Positions 34,724 through 42,635 of a stretch of 64,000 nt of DNA are shown here, one piece after another. The stretch comes from Burkholderia sp. Ax-1719. GTDB taxonomy: Bacteria > Pseudomonadota > Gammaproteobacteria > Burkholderiales > Burkholderiaceae. The notes under the pieces were generated by a model. It did not search any database. It saw only the letters and a program-made list of their open reading frames with translations, and was not told where the DNA came from. The stretch is taken from positions 248,001 through 312,000 of the forward strand of contig NZ_VWWJ01000002.1 in assembly GCF_011753055.1 (NCBI RefSeq), read 5' to 3'. Both the position numbers and the translations under genes were made by a program. Numbering within the stretch: position 1 is the first letter of the stretch; each line of letters begins with the position of its first letter.

Positions 34724-35962
34724 TCAAGCCGCCATCGTCCTTTGCGTAATCCAGCGCCGGTATTCGCGGGTGCGCAGCACTTCGCCAAGCTGTTGCAGGA
34801 GCAGCGCGCGCAATGGCGAAACATCGGGATCAGGTCTTTTTCCAAGGCTCAATCTGCGCAACTGGAACTTCACCGCGGCCATATTGGCGAGCGATGCCAT
34901 TGGCTTGTTTTTCCATGTGATCGGTAAAAGCGCCGGTGCGCTGTCTTTGCCGGCGCGCCAGTCGCGCGGCAGATTGGGGTCGATGGCGAGCGCCGTGCCG
35001 ATGCCCACCATATCCACGCCGCTTGCGATGACCTGATCGGCAACTGCCTGGCGGCGGATGCCGCCCGTGACCATCACCGGCATGCTGGCGATCGTGCGGA
35101 TCTCGCGCGCGAATTCGGCGAAATAAGCTTCGCGAGCGAGCGTGCGGCCATCGCGCGCCTCGCCCTGCATCGCAGGCGCTTCGTAGCTGCCGCCCGAGAG
35201 TTCGACCAGATCGACTGGCAGTGCATTGAGCAGTTCGACCACTTGCCGCGCGTCGTCGGCGCTGAAGCCGCCGCGCTGGAAATCGGCGGAATTGAGTTTG
35301 ACGGCGACCGCAAAGCGCGGCGACACCACCGCACGAACCGCCTTGACGATCTCCATCAATAGTCGCGCACGGTTCTCCAGCGAGCCGCCCCATTGATCCG
35401 TTCTCTGATTGGTAAGCGGCGAAAGAAACTGGCTCAGCAAATAGCCATGAGCGGCGTGAATTTCCACGCCCGTGAAGCCCGCCAGTTCTCCAAGGCGCGC
35501 CGTGCGGGCGAAGCGCTGGATCACGTCGTCGATGACGGCTTCGGTCATCGCCTGGGGCGTGTTGAAATGCTTCGACATCTTGCCCAGCTCAAGCGGAACC
35601 GCCGAAGGCGCCCACGTCGGCTGACCGAGATTGGCGCGCATCTGTCGACCCGGATGATTGATCTGCAGCCAGAATTGCGCCCCTTTCGCGCGGCCGATTT
35701 GCGCCCATTTTTTGAACGCGTCCAGGTGCTGGTCGTTTTCCAGCACCACGCCCCCTGGACCCGTCATTGCGCGGCTGTCGACCATCACATTGCCGGTGAT
35801 GAGCAAGCCGGAGCCGCCTTCCGCCCAGGCCTGATAAAGACGCATCAATTGCGCGGAAGGGGCGTGATGGGCGTCGGCCATGTTTTCTTCCATCGCAGCC
35901 TTGGCAATGCGGTTCTGGATGGTCGAGCCGTTGGGTAGCGCCAGCTTGTCGAACACGTTCAT
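34724..35962 (-). CDS. NADH:flavin oxidoreductase, Old Yellow Enzyme family
   Basis: 412 residues, a complete TIM-barrel ene-reductase. The FMN and substrate motifs are present: Q-I-N-H-P-G-R-Q, G-F-T-G-V-E-I-H-A-A-H-G-Y-L-L-S-Q-F-L, N-Q-R-T-D-Q-W-G-G-S-L-E-N-R-A-R, and the phosphate-binding P-V-M-V-T-G-G-I-R-R. It lacks the extra FeS and FAD domains of 2,4-dienoyl-CoA reductases, so it is a single-domain enzyme. The likely reaction is NAD(P)H-dependent reduction of activated C=C bonds. It is divergent from the ADC-family/MerR pair and carries its own MerR-type promoter at 35990-36020. Confidence 0.93.
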   Translation of the reverse strand: MNVFDKLALPNGSTIQNRIAKAAMEENMADAHHAPSAQLMRLYQAWAEGGSGLLITGNVMVDSRAMTGPGGVVLENDQHLDAFKKWAQIGRAKGAQFWLQINHPGRQMRANLGQPTWAPSAVPLELGKMSKHFNTPQAMTEAVIDDVIQRFARTARLGELAGFTGVEIHAAHGYLLSQFLSPLTNQRTDQWGGSLENRARLLMEIVKAVRAVVSPRFAVAVKLNSADFQRGGFSADDARQVVELLNALPVDLVELSGGSYEAPAMQGEARDGRTLAREAYFAEFAREIRTIASMPVMVTGGIRRQAVADQVIASGVDMVGIGTALAIDPNLPRDWRAGKDSAPALLPITWKNKPMASLANMAAVKFQLRRLSLGKRPDPDVSPLRALLLQQLGEVLRTREYRRWITQRTMAA

Positions 35963-35989
35963 GAGTTCACCTCGTTAGATCGTGTTCCG

Positions 35990-36020
35990 ACTTTAAGGTT
36001 AAAGCCAACTTGAATGTCAA
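35990..36020 (-). promoter_or_regulatory. MerR-type promoter of OYE gene (19-bp spacer)
   Basis: On the minus strand TTGACA (36020-36015) and TAAAGT (35995-35990) are separated by 19 bases. The spacer contains TTCAAGTTGGCTTTAACCT, 16 of 19 bases like the operator on the other strand. A 19-bp spacer too long for unaided sigma-70 is the hallmark of MerR activation. The predicted transcript starts about 20 bases before the OYE ATG. Confidence 0.85.
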
Positions 36021-36059
36021 CCGCTTTTCTGCGGCGCTCTAGAGTGACGATTCGAACGC

Positions 36060-36090
36060 TTGACCTTCAAGTTGACTTGAACCTTAGAGT
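36060..36090 (+). promoter_or_regulatory. MerR-type promoter of ADC-family/merR operon (19-bp spacer)
   Basis: TTGACC (36060-36065) and TAGAGT (36085-36090) are separated by 19 bases. The spacer contains a perfect inverted repeat TTCAAGT-TG-ACTTGAA (36066-36081) centred between the two elements, exactly as in MerR-family operators. It lies 33 bases before the ADC ATG. Because merR follows in the same direction, positive autoregulation is likely. Confidence 0.87.
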
Positions 36091-36123
36091 GGTGACCTGA
36101 ACTATCGACAGAGGTTGGCGACT

Positions 36124-37011
36124 ATGGACAGGTTGTTTGCGCAGGTCGAATTCGGGCCGTACACGGTGGAAGTGCCCGCGGGCGGATACTACGATCGCTT
36201 CCGGATGAATCCGGATCTGGATGAGGTGGCGCGCGATCCCGCAGCCGGGAATATCGATTTTTTCAGAAGGATTCCGAAGCAGATGGTGGCGTCGAGAATC
36301 GGGCCCACCTGGGCGCCGAATTTTTACTATCGCACCAGCCAGATCCAGCTGCTTTTTCTTGCCCCCATGTCGCGGCTGCGGGCGCTATTGCCGATGCCGC
36401 TCGAACCGCTGCGTGCGTTTCCCGGTTTTGGGCTGGTGGCGCTGACCTTCTTTTCCTATGGCGTGTGCGATAACGATCCCTACGATGAAGTCTCGGTTGC
36501 CGTGGTGATCCGCAGGCCTGGCGCGCGCGGGGCGCAAGCGTTGGAGTTGCGCGATGCCATGCGGCGTCGGCATTTCTTCGCGCATGTGCTGGCGCTGCCC
36601 GTCAGCACGGAAATCGCGCGCGTGCGCGGTGTGTACGGTTACCAGTTACCCAAGTGGCGTGCGCAAATCGATGTGAGCATCGATTCCGATGTGCGGGCGC
36701 ATATTGCCGGTCCAAATGGTGCGCCGGATCTGACCTTGAATGCGCCGCTGCCGGTGCTGCGCGAAGTCGCGCCGCAATCGCATATGAGCACGGCCACGAT
36801 GATCAATCTCGTCGATGGAAAGTGGCATCAGGCGACGGCGCAGACCAATACGCTATCGTTCGCGCAACGTCTTTTTCCGCGCGATGTGACGCTGTTGCGC
36901 AATGGCGGCCCGCTAAGCCAGTTGCTCGATGGACTGGGCGTGAAGACGATGGTTCGACTGGATGTGGTGAAGGATGCGCAGGTAGTGCTGAATTTGCCCA
37001 CGCCGCTTTAA
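36124..37011 (+). CDS. Acetoacetate decarboxylase (ADC) family protein
   Basis: 295 residues from the ATG at 36124 (GAGG nine bases upstream); a TTG three codons earlier is ignored. The fold-defining regions of the ADC superfamily are visible: Y-R-T-S-Q-I-Q-L-L-F-L-A-P, G-L-V-A-L-T-F-F-S-Y-G-V, V-Y-G-Y-Q-L-P-K-W-R, and D-V-T-L-L-R-N-G-G-P-L. I did not find the E-x-x-x-P-K-K Schiff-base context of true acetoacetate decarboxylase, so another activity (hydratase, aldolase-like or lyase) is likely. It is divergent from the OYE gene and followed by merR after 60 bases. Confidence 0.78.
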   Translation: MDRLFAQVEFGPYTVEVPAGGYYDRFRMNPDLDEVARDPAAGNIDFFRRIPKQMVASRIGPTWAPNFYYRTSQIQLLFLAPMSRLRALLPMPLEPLRAFPGFGLVALTFFSYGVCDNDPYDEVSVAVVIRRPGARGAQALELRDAMRRRHFFAHVLALPVSTEIARVRGVYGYQLPKWRAQIDVSIDSDVRAHIAGPNGAPDLTLNAPLPVLREVAPQSHMSTATMINLVDGKWHQATAQTNTLSFAQRLFPRDVTLLRNGGPLSQLLDGLGVKTMVRLDVVKDAQVVLNLPTPL

Positions 37012-37071
37012 AGTGCCGATGTGCCATCATCGCGGTTGACGCAATTCATTCCGGGCGGGAGTGTCGGGAAC

Positions 37072-37545
37072 ATGAAAATAGGGGAATTGGCGCTGCGTAC
37101 GGGCCTCGCCGCCTCGCGCATTCGCTTCTACGAAGACATCGGTTTGCTGAAGGCCGAGCGCGAGCCGAACGGTTACCGCAGCTATTCGCCGGAAGCCGTG
37201 CTGGTGCTCGAATTGATCGCGGCCGCACAGCAGGCCGGTTTCAGCCTGGACGAGATTCGCACGCTGTTGCCACTCGACATGGCGCAGTGGGGACATGGGG
37301 CGCTGGTCGAAACGCTGCGCGGCAAGGTGCAGGAAATCGAAGCCATGCAGGCGCGACTTGCACAGAGCAAGGCGCATCTCGTCGCGCTGCTGGCGGAGAT
37401 CGACGCGAAGCCGGACAACATGGACTGCAGCGACAACGCCAGGCGCGTGTTGTCGCGCATACGCGCGGGGCAGGTGAAAGCGCCTGCCCTGGTGCAAGAC
37501 GATGTGACGACGCTGCGCAAGGCCAGACGTCGCACCGCGCGTTGA
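37072..37545 (+). CDS. MerR-family transcriptional regulator
   Basis: 157 residues from the ATG at 37072. The N-terminal winged helix is canonical: I-G-E-L-A-L-R-T-G-L-A-A-S-R-I-R-F-Y-E-D-I-G-L-L-K and R-E-P-N-G-Y-R-S-Y. A long dimerisation helix (about 75-120) follows. Only one cysteine (M-D-C-S-D-N-A-R, near residue 122) is present, so a CueR/MerR-type metal site is unlikely and a small-molecule or redox signal is more plausible. It is the last gene of the ADC unit and the best candidate to act on both 19-bp-spacer promoters. Confidence 0.93.
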   Translation: MKIGELALRTGLAASRIRFYEDIGLLKAEREPNGYRSYSPEAVLVLELIAAAQQAGFSLDEIRTLLPLDMAQWGHGALVETLRGKVQEIEAMQARLAQSKAHLVALLAEIDAKPDNMDCSDNARRVLSRIRAGQVKAPALVQDDVTTLRKARRRTAR

Positions 37546-37594
37546 AGCCCGGCCACGCAAGCGATCGCCGACAACTGAGTTTGAATTCGCAATC

Positions 37595-37623
37595 ACCAGG
37601 CCATCAACACATGGCCTGGTTTG
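37595..37623 (+). terminator. Rho-independent terminator between merR and convergent small gene
   Basis: Perfect 10-bp stem ACCAGGCCAT/ATGGCCTGGT with a six-base loop followed by TTTG. It lies 50 bases after the merR stop. The symmetric stem could also stop transcripts of the convergent membrane protein gene ending at 37688. Confidence 0.7.
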
Positions 37624-37687
37624 CGAACATCAAACCGATGTCGAATCGACCCGCTCCAGCATGCTGCCAGAGCGTACAGCGCAGGGC

Positions 37688-37954
37688 TTAGTGCCCGTGC
37701 GCTTCGCGCAGTCCGGCGTCGTGTTCGGGGCGTTGATCGCGCGTGCGGACGTGGAACGCCGCCGATACGATATACAGCACGCCGGCGAATGACCACGAAT
37801 AGGTCGCGAGTACGAAGCTGAGAAGGAATGCGTTCTGTATTGAGTACGCATTGAGTGCCAGACAGAGGCACGCAACCGGTAACAGCAGCAGACACAACGC
37901 CGACCGATTCAGGAAAACGGCGACCTTTGCATTCTTGAGCTTTTCTGATTGCAT
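37688..37954 (-). CDS. Small two-helix membrane protein, unknown
   Basis: 88 residues from the ATG at 37954, chosen because GGAG lies six bases upstream; an in-frame ATG at 37966 precedes that site. Two hydrophobic segments (about 15-33: S-A-L-C-L-L-L-L-P-V-A-C-L-C-L-A-L; and 40-62: A-F-L-L-S-F-V-L-A-T-Y-S-W-S-F-A-G-V-L-Y-I) are followed by a charged, His-containing tail. The family is not recognised. It stands alone between convergent merR and an AT-rich non-coding region. Confidence 0.6.
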   Translation of the reverse strand: MQSEKLKNAKVAVFLNRSALCLLLLPVACLCLALNAYSIQNAFLLSFVLATYSWSFAGVLYIVSAAFHVRTRDQRPEHDAGLREAHGH

Positions 37955-38491
37955 GCCTGTCTCCATAGGGAATGGCACTGAGACATAGAGTCGCACACGA
38001 TCCATGAGAGGAATACTCGGTGAATTCCCTGACAGATCACTAACTAAAATGTGCGGCAATGCAGCAAGTAAGAAGAAATGTCGCGGTGCAAGATTCAATG
38101 TTTTAGCCTTTCACTTATTTCCTGAAATTAAGGTATGCGAATTAATAATTTGCAGGGAAATGCAGTGGTAATCGCTACTGTGCATTGATTGGTCTCGTTC
38201 AACGAATGACGCATGAAAACGATTTTCTGTCGATGCGAATGGGAGTGGGAGAATTTAAGCAATCGCGATGTGATTTATTCGGACTGCGGAGTAGTCGATG
38301 CGCTGCACCGTGCTGCACGGCAAAGAAGCGCGCCGATCGAAGAAACCTCCTGAATTGGTTCGTGCGATGTCGCTCGTACGCAGACTAGCCTGACCAGATT
38401 AAGCCCCGATGAGACCCGATTTACACCGTGCAGTTTACTTTTAGCCAGGATAAACTACACTACACAGTCTACTTTTCGTCGGAAGGCGCTC
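37955..38491. other. 537-base AT-rich intergenic region
   Basis: Clearly lower in GC than the rest of the window from about 38030 to 38280. A 67-codon frame at 38185-38388 has cysteine-rich, arginine-rich content and no ribosome site, so I do not call it. The region probably holds the promoters of the small membrane protein (minus) and of the metallo-hydrolase (plus). The right end has the direct and inverted repeats listed at 38422-38476. Confidence 0.45.
38422..38476 (+). repeat. Paired imperfect direct repeats upstream of metallo-hydrolase gene
   Basis: Two 21-base copies (38422-38442 and 38456-38476) agree at 16 positions: both begin TACAC, share CAGT in the middle and end TACTTTT. Overlapping them is an inverted repeat GTGCAGTTTA (38428-38437) with TAAACTACAC (38451-38460), one mismatch. 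The second copy ends 15 bases before the start codon. It is a likely regulator-binding site. Confidence 0.6.
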
Positions 38492-39619
38492 ATGGCTTCG
38501 ATCCCTGATTTTCTCGGTCGCACTCTTGGTTTTGCCGCGGCACGTCGCTCGCGCGCCTTGTCGGGCGGTTCGCCGCAGCATGACGGCGAGCGCTTTCGCA
38601 ACGTGCAGCCGCGTCCGCAGGAAGGTCTGGTGAAGAGTTTTGGCATCATCTGGAACGTGCTGTTCCGCAAGCCGCGCGGCACCGTGCCTTCCAGCGCGCT
38701 GCCGCTCGCTGCATTGAGCCGTGCGGATCTCGACGCCGCGCCCGATCGCAGCCTTTATCGGCTGGGTCACTCCACGCTGCTGCTCAAACTGCGTGGCGGG
38801 TACTGGATCACCGACCCGGTGTTCGGCGAACGCGCCTCGCCGTTCAAGCGACTCGGCCCCAAGCGTTTTCATGCGCCGCCGATTGCGCTCGAAGACCTGC
38901 CGCCGCTGCGTGGCGTAATCCTTTCGCACGACCACTACGACCATCTGGATCGCGAGACCGTGCTGACGCTCGCCGCCACCACGGATGTGTTTCTCACGCC
39001 GCTGGGCGTGGGCGACCGGCTGATCGATTGGGGTATCGACGCGAACAAGGTGCGGCAGCTCGACTGGTGGCAGAGCGCGCAGATCGACGGCATCACCTTC
39101 ACCGCCGCGCCCGCGCAGCATTTTTCGGGGCGCAGTCTGTTCGACGGCAACAGCACGCTGTGGGCCTCATGGGCGATTGCGGACGACGATCTGCGCGTCT
39201 TCTTCAGCGGAGATACCGGGTACTCGGAGCACTTCAGCCTGATCGGCGAGCGGCTTGGGCCGTTCGATGTCACGTTGATGGAAACGGGCGCCTACGATCC
39301 GCAATGGCCGTACGTGCACATGCAGCCCGAGGAGACGGTGCAGGCGCATCTGGACGTGCGCGGGCGATGGATGGTGCCGATCCACAACGGCACTTTCGAC
39401 CTGGCCTTGCACCGCTGGCAGGAGCCGTTCGAACGCGTGATGGGACTGGCGGCCGCGCGTGGCGTGGCGCTGGCGACGCCACGCATGGGTGAGCGTCTCG
39501 ATCTGAGCGAGCCACAGCGCGGCGAACGTTGGTGGCGCGAAACTGTGCAGGAGCCGGAGATCAACGGTGGACGCAGGCGCGGCGGATGGTGCCGGGAGGC
39601 GGGCAGCGCCAGGTCCTGA
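38492..39619 (+). CDS. MBL-fold metallo-hydrolase (NAPE-PLD/UlaG-like)
   Basis: 375 residues, start preceded by GGAAGG. The zinc motif is S-H-D-H-Y-D-H-L-D, followed by A-P-A-Q-H-F-S-G-R, F-S-G-D-T-G-Y and the distal histidine in V-P-I-H-N-G-T-F-D-L. The arrangement (F-K-R-L-G-P-K-R-F-H, P-P-L-R-G-V-I-L-S) is that of the NAPE-phospholipase-D-like branch. A leading helix (M-A-S-I-P-D-F-L-G-R-T-L-G-F-A-A) could be membrane-associated. A phosphodiesterase or hydrolase on lipid-like substrates is the family expectation, but the real substrate is unknown. It is monocistronic, with operator-like repeats upstream. Confidence 0.88.
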   Translation: MASIPDFLGRTLGFAAARRSRALSGGSPQHDGERFRNVQPRPQEGLVKSFGIIWNVLFRKPRGTVPSSALPLAALSRADLDAAPDRSLYRLGHSTLLLKLRGGYWITDPVFGERASPFKRLGPKRFHAPPIALEDLPPLRGVILSHDHYDHLDRETVLTLAATTDVFLTPLGVGDRLIDWGIDANKVRQLDWWQSAQIDGITFTAAPAQHFSGRSLFDGNSTLWASWAIADDDLRVFFSGDTGYSEHFSLIGERLGPFDVTLMETGAYDPQWPYVHMQPEETVQAHLDVRGRWMVPIHNGTFDLALHRWQEPFERVMGLAAARGVALATPRMGERLDLSEPQRGERWWRETVQEPEINGGRRRGGWCREAGSARS

Positions 39620-39911
39620 GCGCGATGGGGCGGTGTGACGGCCCGCGCGCGCGGGCGACGGCATCGCCCGAAGTGAAGAGATAAAACGAGAAAAACAAAA
39701 GGGACACTCCCGCGCGCGCACTCATTTGCAACTGATCTGCGCTGGCAAGCCTCGCGCAGTGCAACGGGTACGCATCCGCCGGTCGATGTGGTCCGTCGAA
39801 ACGCGCAATAGAGCGCTGGATCGCGAACCCGCCGCCGGCTATGGCCCTCGGTGGTGTTGTCGTGACGCGTACCGCTGCACCGGCGCAGGTGCCTTGCCGC
39901 AGCCAGCCGGG

Positions 39912-39950
39912 GCATGCGGCGCGGATCCCCTGTGAGTCCGCGTCGCATGC
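39912..39950. repeat. Long GC-rich hairpin
   Basis: Arms of 14 bases with one mismatch (GCATGCGGCGCGGA with TCCGCGTCGCATGC) around an 11-base loop. An outer CAGGTGC (39886-39892) can pair alternatively with GCACCTG (39949-39955). It lies in the non-coding region upstream of the Fur-regulated receptor gene. Confidence 0.5.
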
Positions 39951-40213
39951 ACCTGGCGAGCCGCTGGCGCGTGGCTGACCGCGCGCGCCGGAGCGTCCCC
40001 CGTCTTTCCGCCCGGCATCTCTCAAACGCCGGGCGCCAGCCAACATAGCAGTTCTTTCCACTGACGATTGACCGTGCGTCTCAAAAGTCCGCGCAATCGG
40101 TCAAAAATTCCACCTTGCGGGCGCTTGCGTGTCATCCATGCAACACCCTGACAGCAGGCGACATAAGCCTTTCAAAAAATAAACGGCTTTGCTACCATGC
40201 CGGCGCTATGTAA

Positions 40214-40228
40214 TGAGAATACTTCTCA
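40214..40228 (+). promoter_or_regulatory. Fur box upstream of siderophore receptor
   Basis: TGAGAAT-A-CTTCTCA is an excellent 7-1-7 Fur site, inside the perfect palindrome AATGAGAA-TAC-TTCTCATT. It overlaps the -10 element TAATGA of the predicted promoter and lies 42 bases before the receptor ATG. Confidence 0.88.
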
Positions 40229-40269
40229 TTGGCATTCTGGAGCGGGAGACGCTCCAACTTCTCGCTGAC

Positions 40270-42471
40270 ATGAATAATTCACAACTCGTACGCCGCACGG
40301 AGCGTTCGCTCGCTCGTCCTATGCAGATTGCCGTCTGGCTGGCCTTCGCGGCCGCCGCTCAATCCGCTTTCGCCCAAACTGCCTCGACCGACAGCAGCAC
40401 GACATCGAATTCGGCTGCGACATCGAAAACCGGCACGGAGCAGTCGCTGCCCACCGTCAAGGTCAGCGCCAGTACCGCCGACGATTCCCCGCTCCATCTG
40501 ACCACGCCGGTTTCGAACGGCGCGCTCGGCACCCGTTCGCAGCTCGACACGCCGTTTTCGACCACGGTGGTGACGGGCGAGGATCTGGCCAACCGCCAGG
40601 CCAACAAGCTCGGCGATGTGTTCGCGGGCGACGCCTCGGTGACGGACAACAGCAACGCGTACAGCGCGTGGGCGACCTACATCACGATTCGTGGCCTGCC
40701 GATCGACTGGCAGAACGGCTTCAAGATCGACGGCAACCCGTTCATTTCGTACGGCATCACCATGCCCTACGAAAATCTCGAACGCGTGGAACTGCTCAAG
40801 GGCGCGGGCGGATTCATGTACGGCTTCGCGCAGCCGGGCGGCGTGGTGAATTACGTGACGAAGAAACCGGGCAAGGACCCGGTGACGAGCTTCGACATGG
40901 GCTATCGCATGGACGGCGTGATCAGCGAGCATGCCGATCTGAGCCGCCGCTTTGGTCCGGACGGCATGTTCGGCGCGCGCATCAACTACACGCACGAAGC
41001 GGGCAAGACCTATAACGCCGGCGATATCAACCGCAATTCGGTGGCGCTCGCGCTCGACGGCCAGCTCACGCGCGACCTCGACGTTTATTTCAACGCGATC
41101 TATCAGACCAGCCGTTCGAGCGGCCAGACGCCGGCGATCTATATTTCGCCGTCGTATGCCGGCACGAGCCTGCCTGCGACCATCAGCGGCGGCTCGAACC
41201 TGCTCAACAGCGCCGGCCAGCATCTGAACACCAGCCTGCAGCTCTACACGGCGGGCGTGAAATACCAGATCGCGCCGGACTGGACCTTCAATACATCGGC
41301 GAGCTACAGCAAGTCGGCGCGCGATCGTAACGAAAGCACGCTCACGCTGGCGAACCAGGCGGGCAATTACTCCGATTACCGCTGGAACGGCGACGAAGGT
41401 CACCAGGATATCTACTGGCAAGGCACCTTCGAAGGCAAGGTCAAGACCGGGCCGTTCACGCATCAACTGGTGTTTGGCGCGTCGGTCCAGCATCAGACCA
41501 ACGACTACAACAACGCAGAGACCACTGCGGGCGGTGTGCTCGGCAGCGGCAATCTCTACGTGCAGAACCCGTACGTTTTCTATTCGGGCAGTGGGCTTGA
41601 GAAATACCGCGCGAGCGAGATCAACCAGAAGGCGCTGTTCCTGAGCGACACGATGCAGATCACCAGCCGCTGGTCGCTGCTCGCGGGCCTGCGTTACACC
41701 AACTACGATCAGGAAACCTTCGCGGAGTCGGGCGCGACCACGGCGTCTTACGGCAAGAACGGCGTCATCACGCCGACCTTTGCGCTGATGTACAAGCTCG
41801 ATCCGCTCACCACGATCTACGCGAGCTATCTGGAATCGCTGGAGGCGGGCCAGATCGTGTCGAGCAGCTATGCGAACGGTGGATCGGTGTTGAACCCGCT
41901 GCGCTCGCGCCAGTATGAAGTGGGTATCAAGACCGAACACGAACGCTGGAGCGCAAACGCGGCGCTGTTCCGTATCGAGCGCGGCGCAAGCTATGCAAAC
42001 AGCCAGAACGTGCTGATGCAGGACGGCAGCTCGATCTACGAAGGCGTCGAGGCGGGCGGCAGTGTGCGTCTGGGCCGAAGCTGGCAGGTGGGCGGCGACA
42101 TCATGTTGCTCGATACGTGGTACGCGAAGGGCCAGACCTATAACGGCAAGCGCGTGGCCGGCGCGCCGCAGTTCACGGCCGCCGCGCGCGTGAGCTACGA
42201 CGTGCCATTCGTGCCGGGCCTGCAACTGGGCGCAGACGCGAAGTACACGGGTAACACCAGTGTGCGCCCGGCGGGCGATCTGGAAACGGGCGGCTACATG
42301 CTGGTGAATGTGGGCGCGAACTATATGACGCGCATTGGCGGCCATGACGTTACGCTGCGCGCGGCGATCGACAACCTCACGAATCGCCGCTACTGGATGT
42401 TCCAGTACGACAGCTATATCGCGCCGGGCGACCCGCGCACGGTCAGCCTGAACGCGAAGATCGACTTCTGA
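40270..42471 (+). CDS. TonB-dependent siderophore receptor
   Basis: 733 residues from the ATG at 40270. The frame is open to 40189, but earlier ATGs lie in or before the Fur box. The signal peptide (I-A-V-W-L-A-F-A-A-A-A-Q-S-A-F-A-Q) is followed by a Ser/Thr linker with no STN domain, then the TonB-box region (L-P-T-V-K-V-S-A), the plug (I-T-I-R-G-L-P-I-D-W, V-E-L-L-K-G-A-G-G-F-M-Y-G) and the barrel, ending L-N-A-K-I-D-F. It should be a ferric-siderophore transporter regulated directly by Fur rather than by surface signalling. The ligand is not identifiable. Confidence 0.92.
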   Translation: MNNSQLVRRTERSLARPMQIAVWLAFAAAAQSAFAQTASTDSSTTSNSAATSKTGTEQSLPTVKVSASTADDSPLHLTTPVSNGALGTRSQLDTPFSTTVVTGEDLANRQANKLGDVFAGDASVTDNSNAYSAWATYITIRGLPIDWQNGFKIDGNPFISYGITMPYENLERVELLKGAGGFMYGFAQPGGVVNYVTKKPGKDPVTSFDMGYRMDGVISEHADLSRRFGPDGMFGARINYTHEAGKTYNAGDINRNSVALALDGQLTRDLDVYFNAIYQTSRSSGQTPAIYISPSYAGTSLPATISGGSNLLNSAGQHLNTSLQLYTAGVKYQIAPDWTFNTSASYSKSARDRNESTLTLANQAGNYSDYRWNGDEGHQDIYWQGTFEGKVKTGPFTHQLVFGASVQHQTNDYNNAETTAGGVLGSGNLYVQNPYVFYSGSGLEKYRASEINQKALFLSDTMQITSRWSLLAGLRYTNYDQETFAESGATTASYGKNGVITPTFALMYKLDPLTTIYASYLESLEAGQIVSSSYANGGSVLNPLRSRQYEVGIKTEHERWSANAALFRIERGASYANSQNVLMQDGSSIYEGVEAGGSVRLGRSWQVGGDIMLLDTWYAKGQTYNGKRVAGAPQFTAAARVSYDVPFVPGLQLGADAKYTGNTSVRPAGDLETGGYMLVNVGANYMTRIGGHDVTLRAAIDNLTNRRYWMFQYDSYIAPGDPRTVSLNAKIDF

Positions 42472-42499
42472 TCCGGCCACGCTGCCGGGCATGAAATCA

Positions 42500-42547
42500 A
42501 CGGACCGCCAGTGGTGCATCTGAACGGATGCGCGGCTGGCGGTCCGT
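42500..42547 (+). terminator. Hairpin after siderophore receptor gene
   Basis: Perfect 12-bp outer stem (ACGGACCGCCAG with CTGGCGGTCCGT) enclosing a smaller stem (TGCATC/GATGCG). It starts 29 bases after the stop codon. No immediate T-run follows, so it may act as a 3'-protecting hairpin or a weak terminator. Confidence 0.6.
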
Positions 42548-42635
42548 CGCTATCGGTTGTCAGTTTTGCGCTATATGACTTGAATCCGCCGAACCCATAC
42601 TACGTCGGTCAGAAAATAATGTCGGCGAGACGGCA

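Larger units (their letters stand above)
39620..40269. promoter_or_regulatory. 650-base non-coding region before siderophore receptor
   Basis: No convincing gene. Open frames here on both strands have unlikely composition. The contents are a GC-rich hairpin series (best at 39912-39950), an A/T-richer stretch at 39675-39720, a TTGCTA/TAATGA promoter (40189-40194 and 40211-40216, 16-base spacer) and the Fur box at 40214-40228. I looked for a cobalamin riboswitch and found no B12-box or CCCCCGCAACTG core. Confidence 0.55.

Noticed and set aside
38185..38388. 67-codon frame in the AT-rich intergenic region
   Set aside because: Poor codon use, Cys/Arg-rich, no Shine-Dalgarno and no recognisable fold.
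39561..40061. 166-codon minus-strand frame and a 69-codon plus-strand frame in the region before the siderophore receptor
   Set aside because: Translations are Arg/Ala/Gly-rich without domains, one overlaps the end of the hydrolase gene, and the hairpins at 39912-39950 better explain the region.
39720..40210. Possible cobalamin or other riboswitch in front of the siderophore receptor
   Set aside because: The conserved B12-box and the GCTGCCCCCGCAACTG-like core are absent on both strands; the Fur box explains regulation.
40189..40269. Upstream extension of the siderophore receptor by 27 residues
   Set aside because: The earlier ATGs lie in or before the promoter -10/Fur box, so they cannot be on the transcript.
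40279..42519. 746-codon frame antisense to the siderophore receptor (similar ones at 57457-59538, 16756-18342, 5194-6639)
   Set aside because: All lie opposite clear genes, have His/Arg-rich low-quality translations and no start signals. They arise from third-position GC bias.
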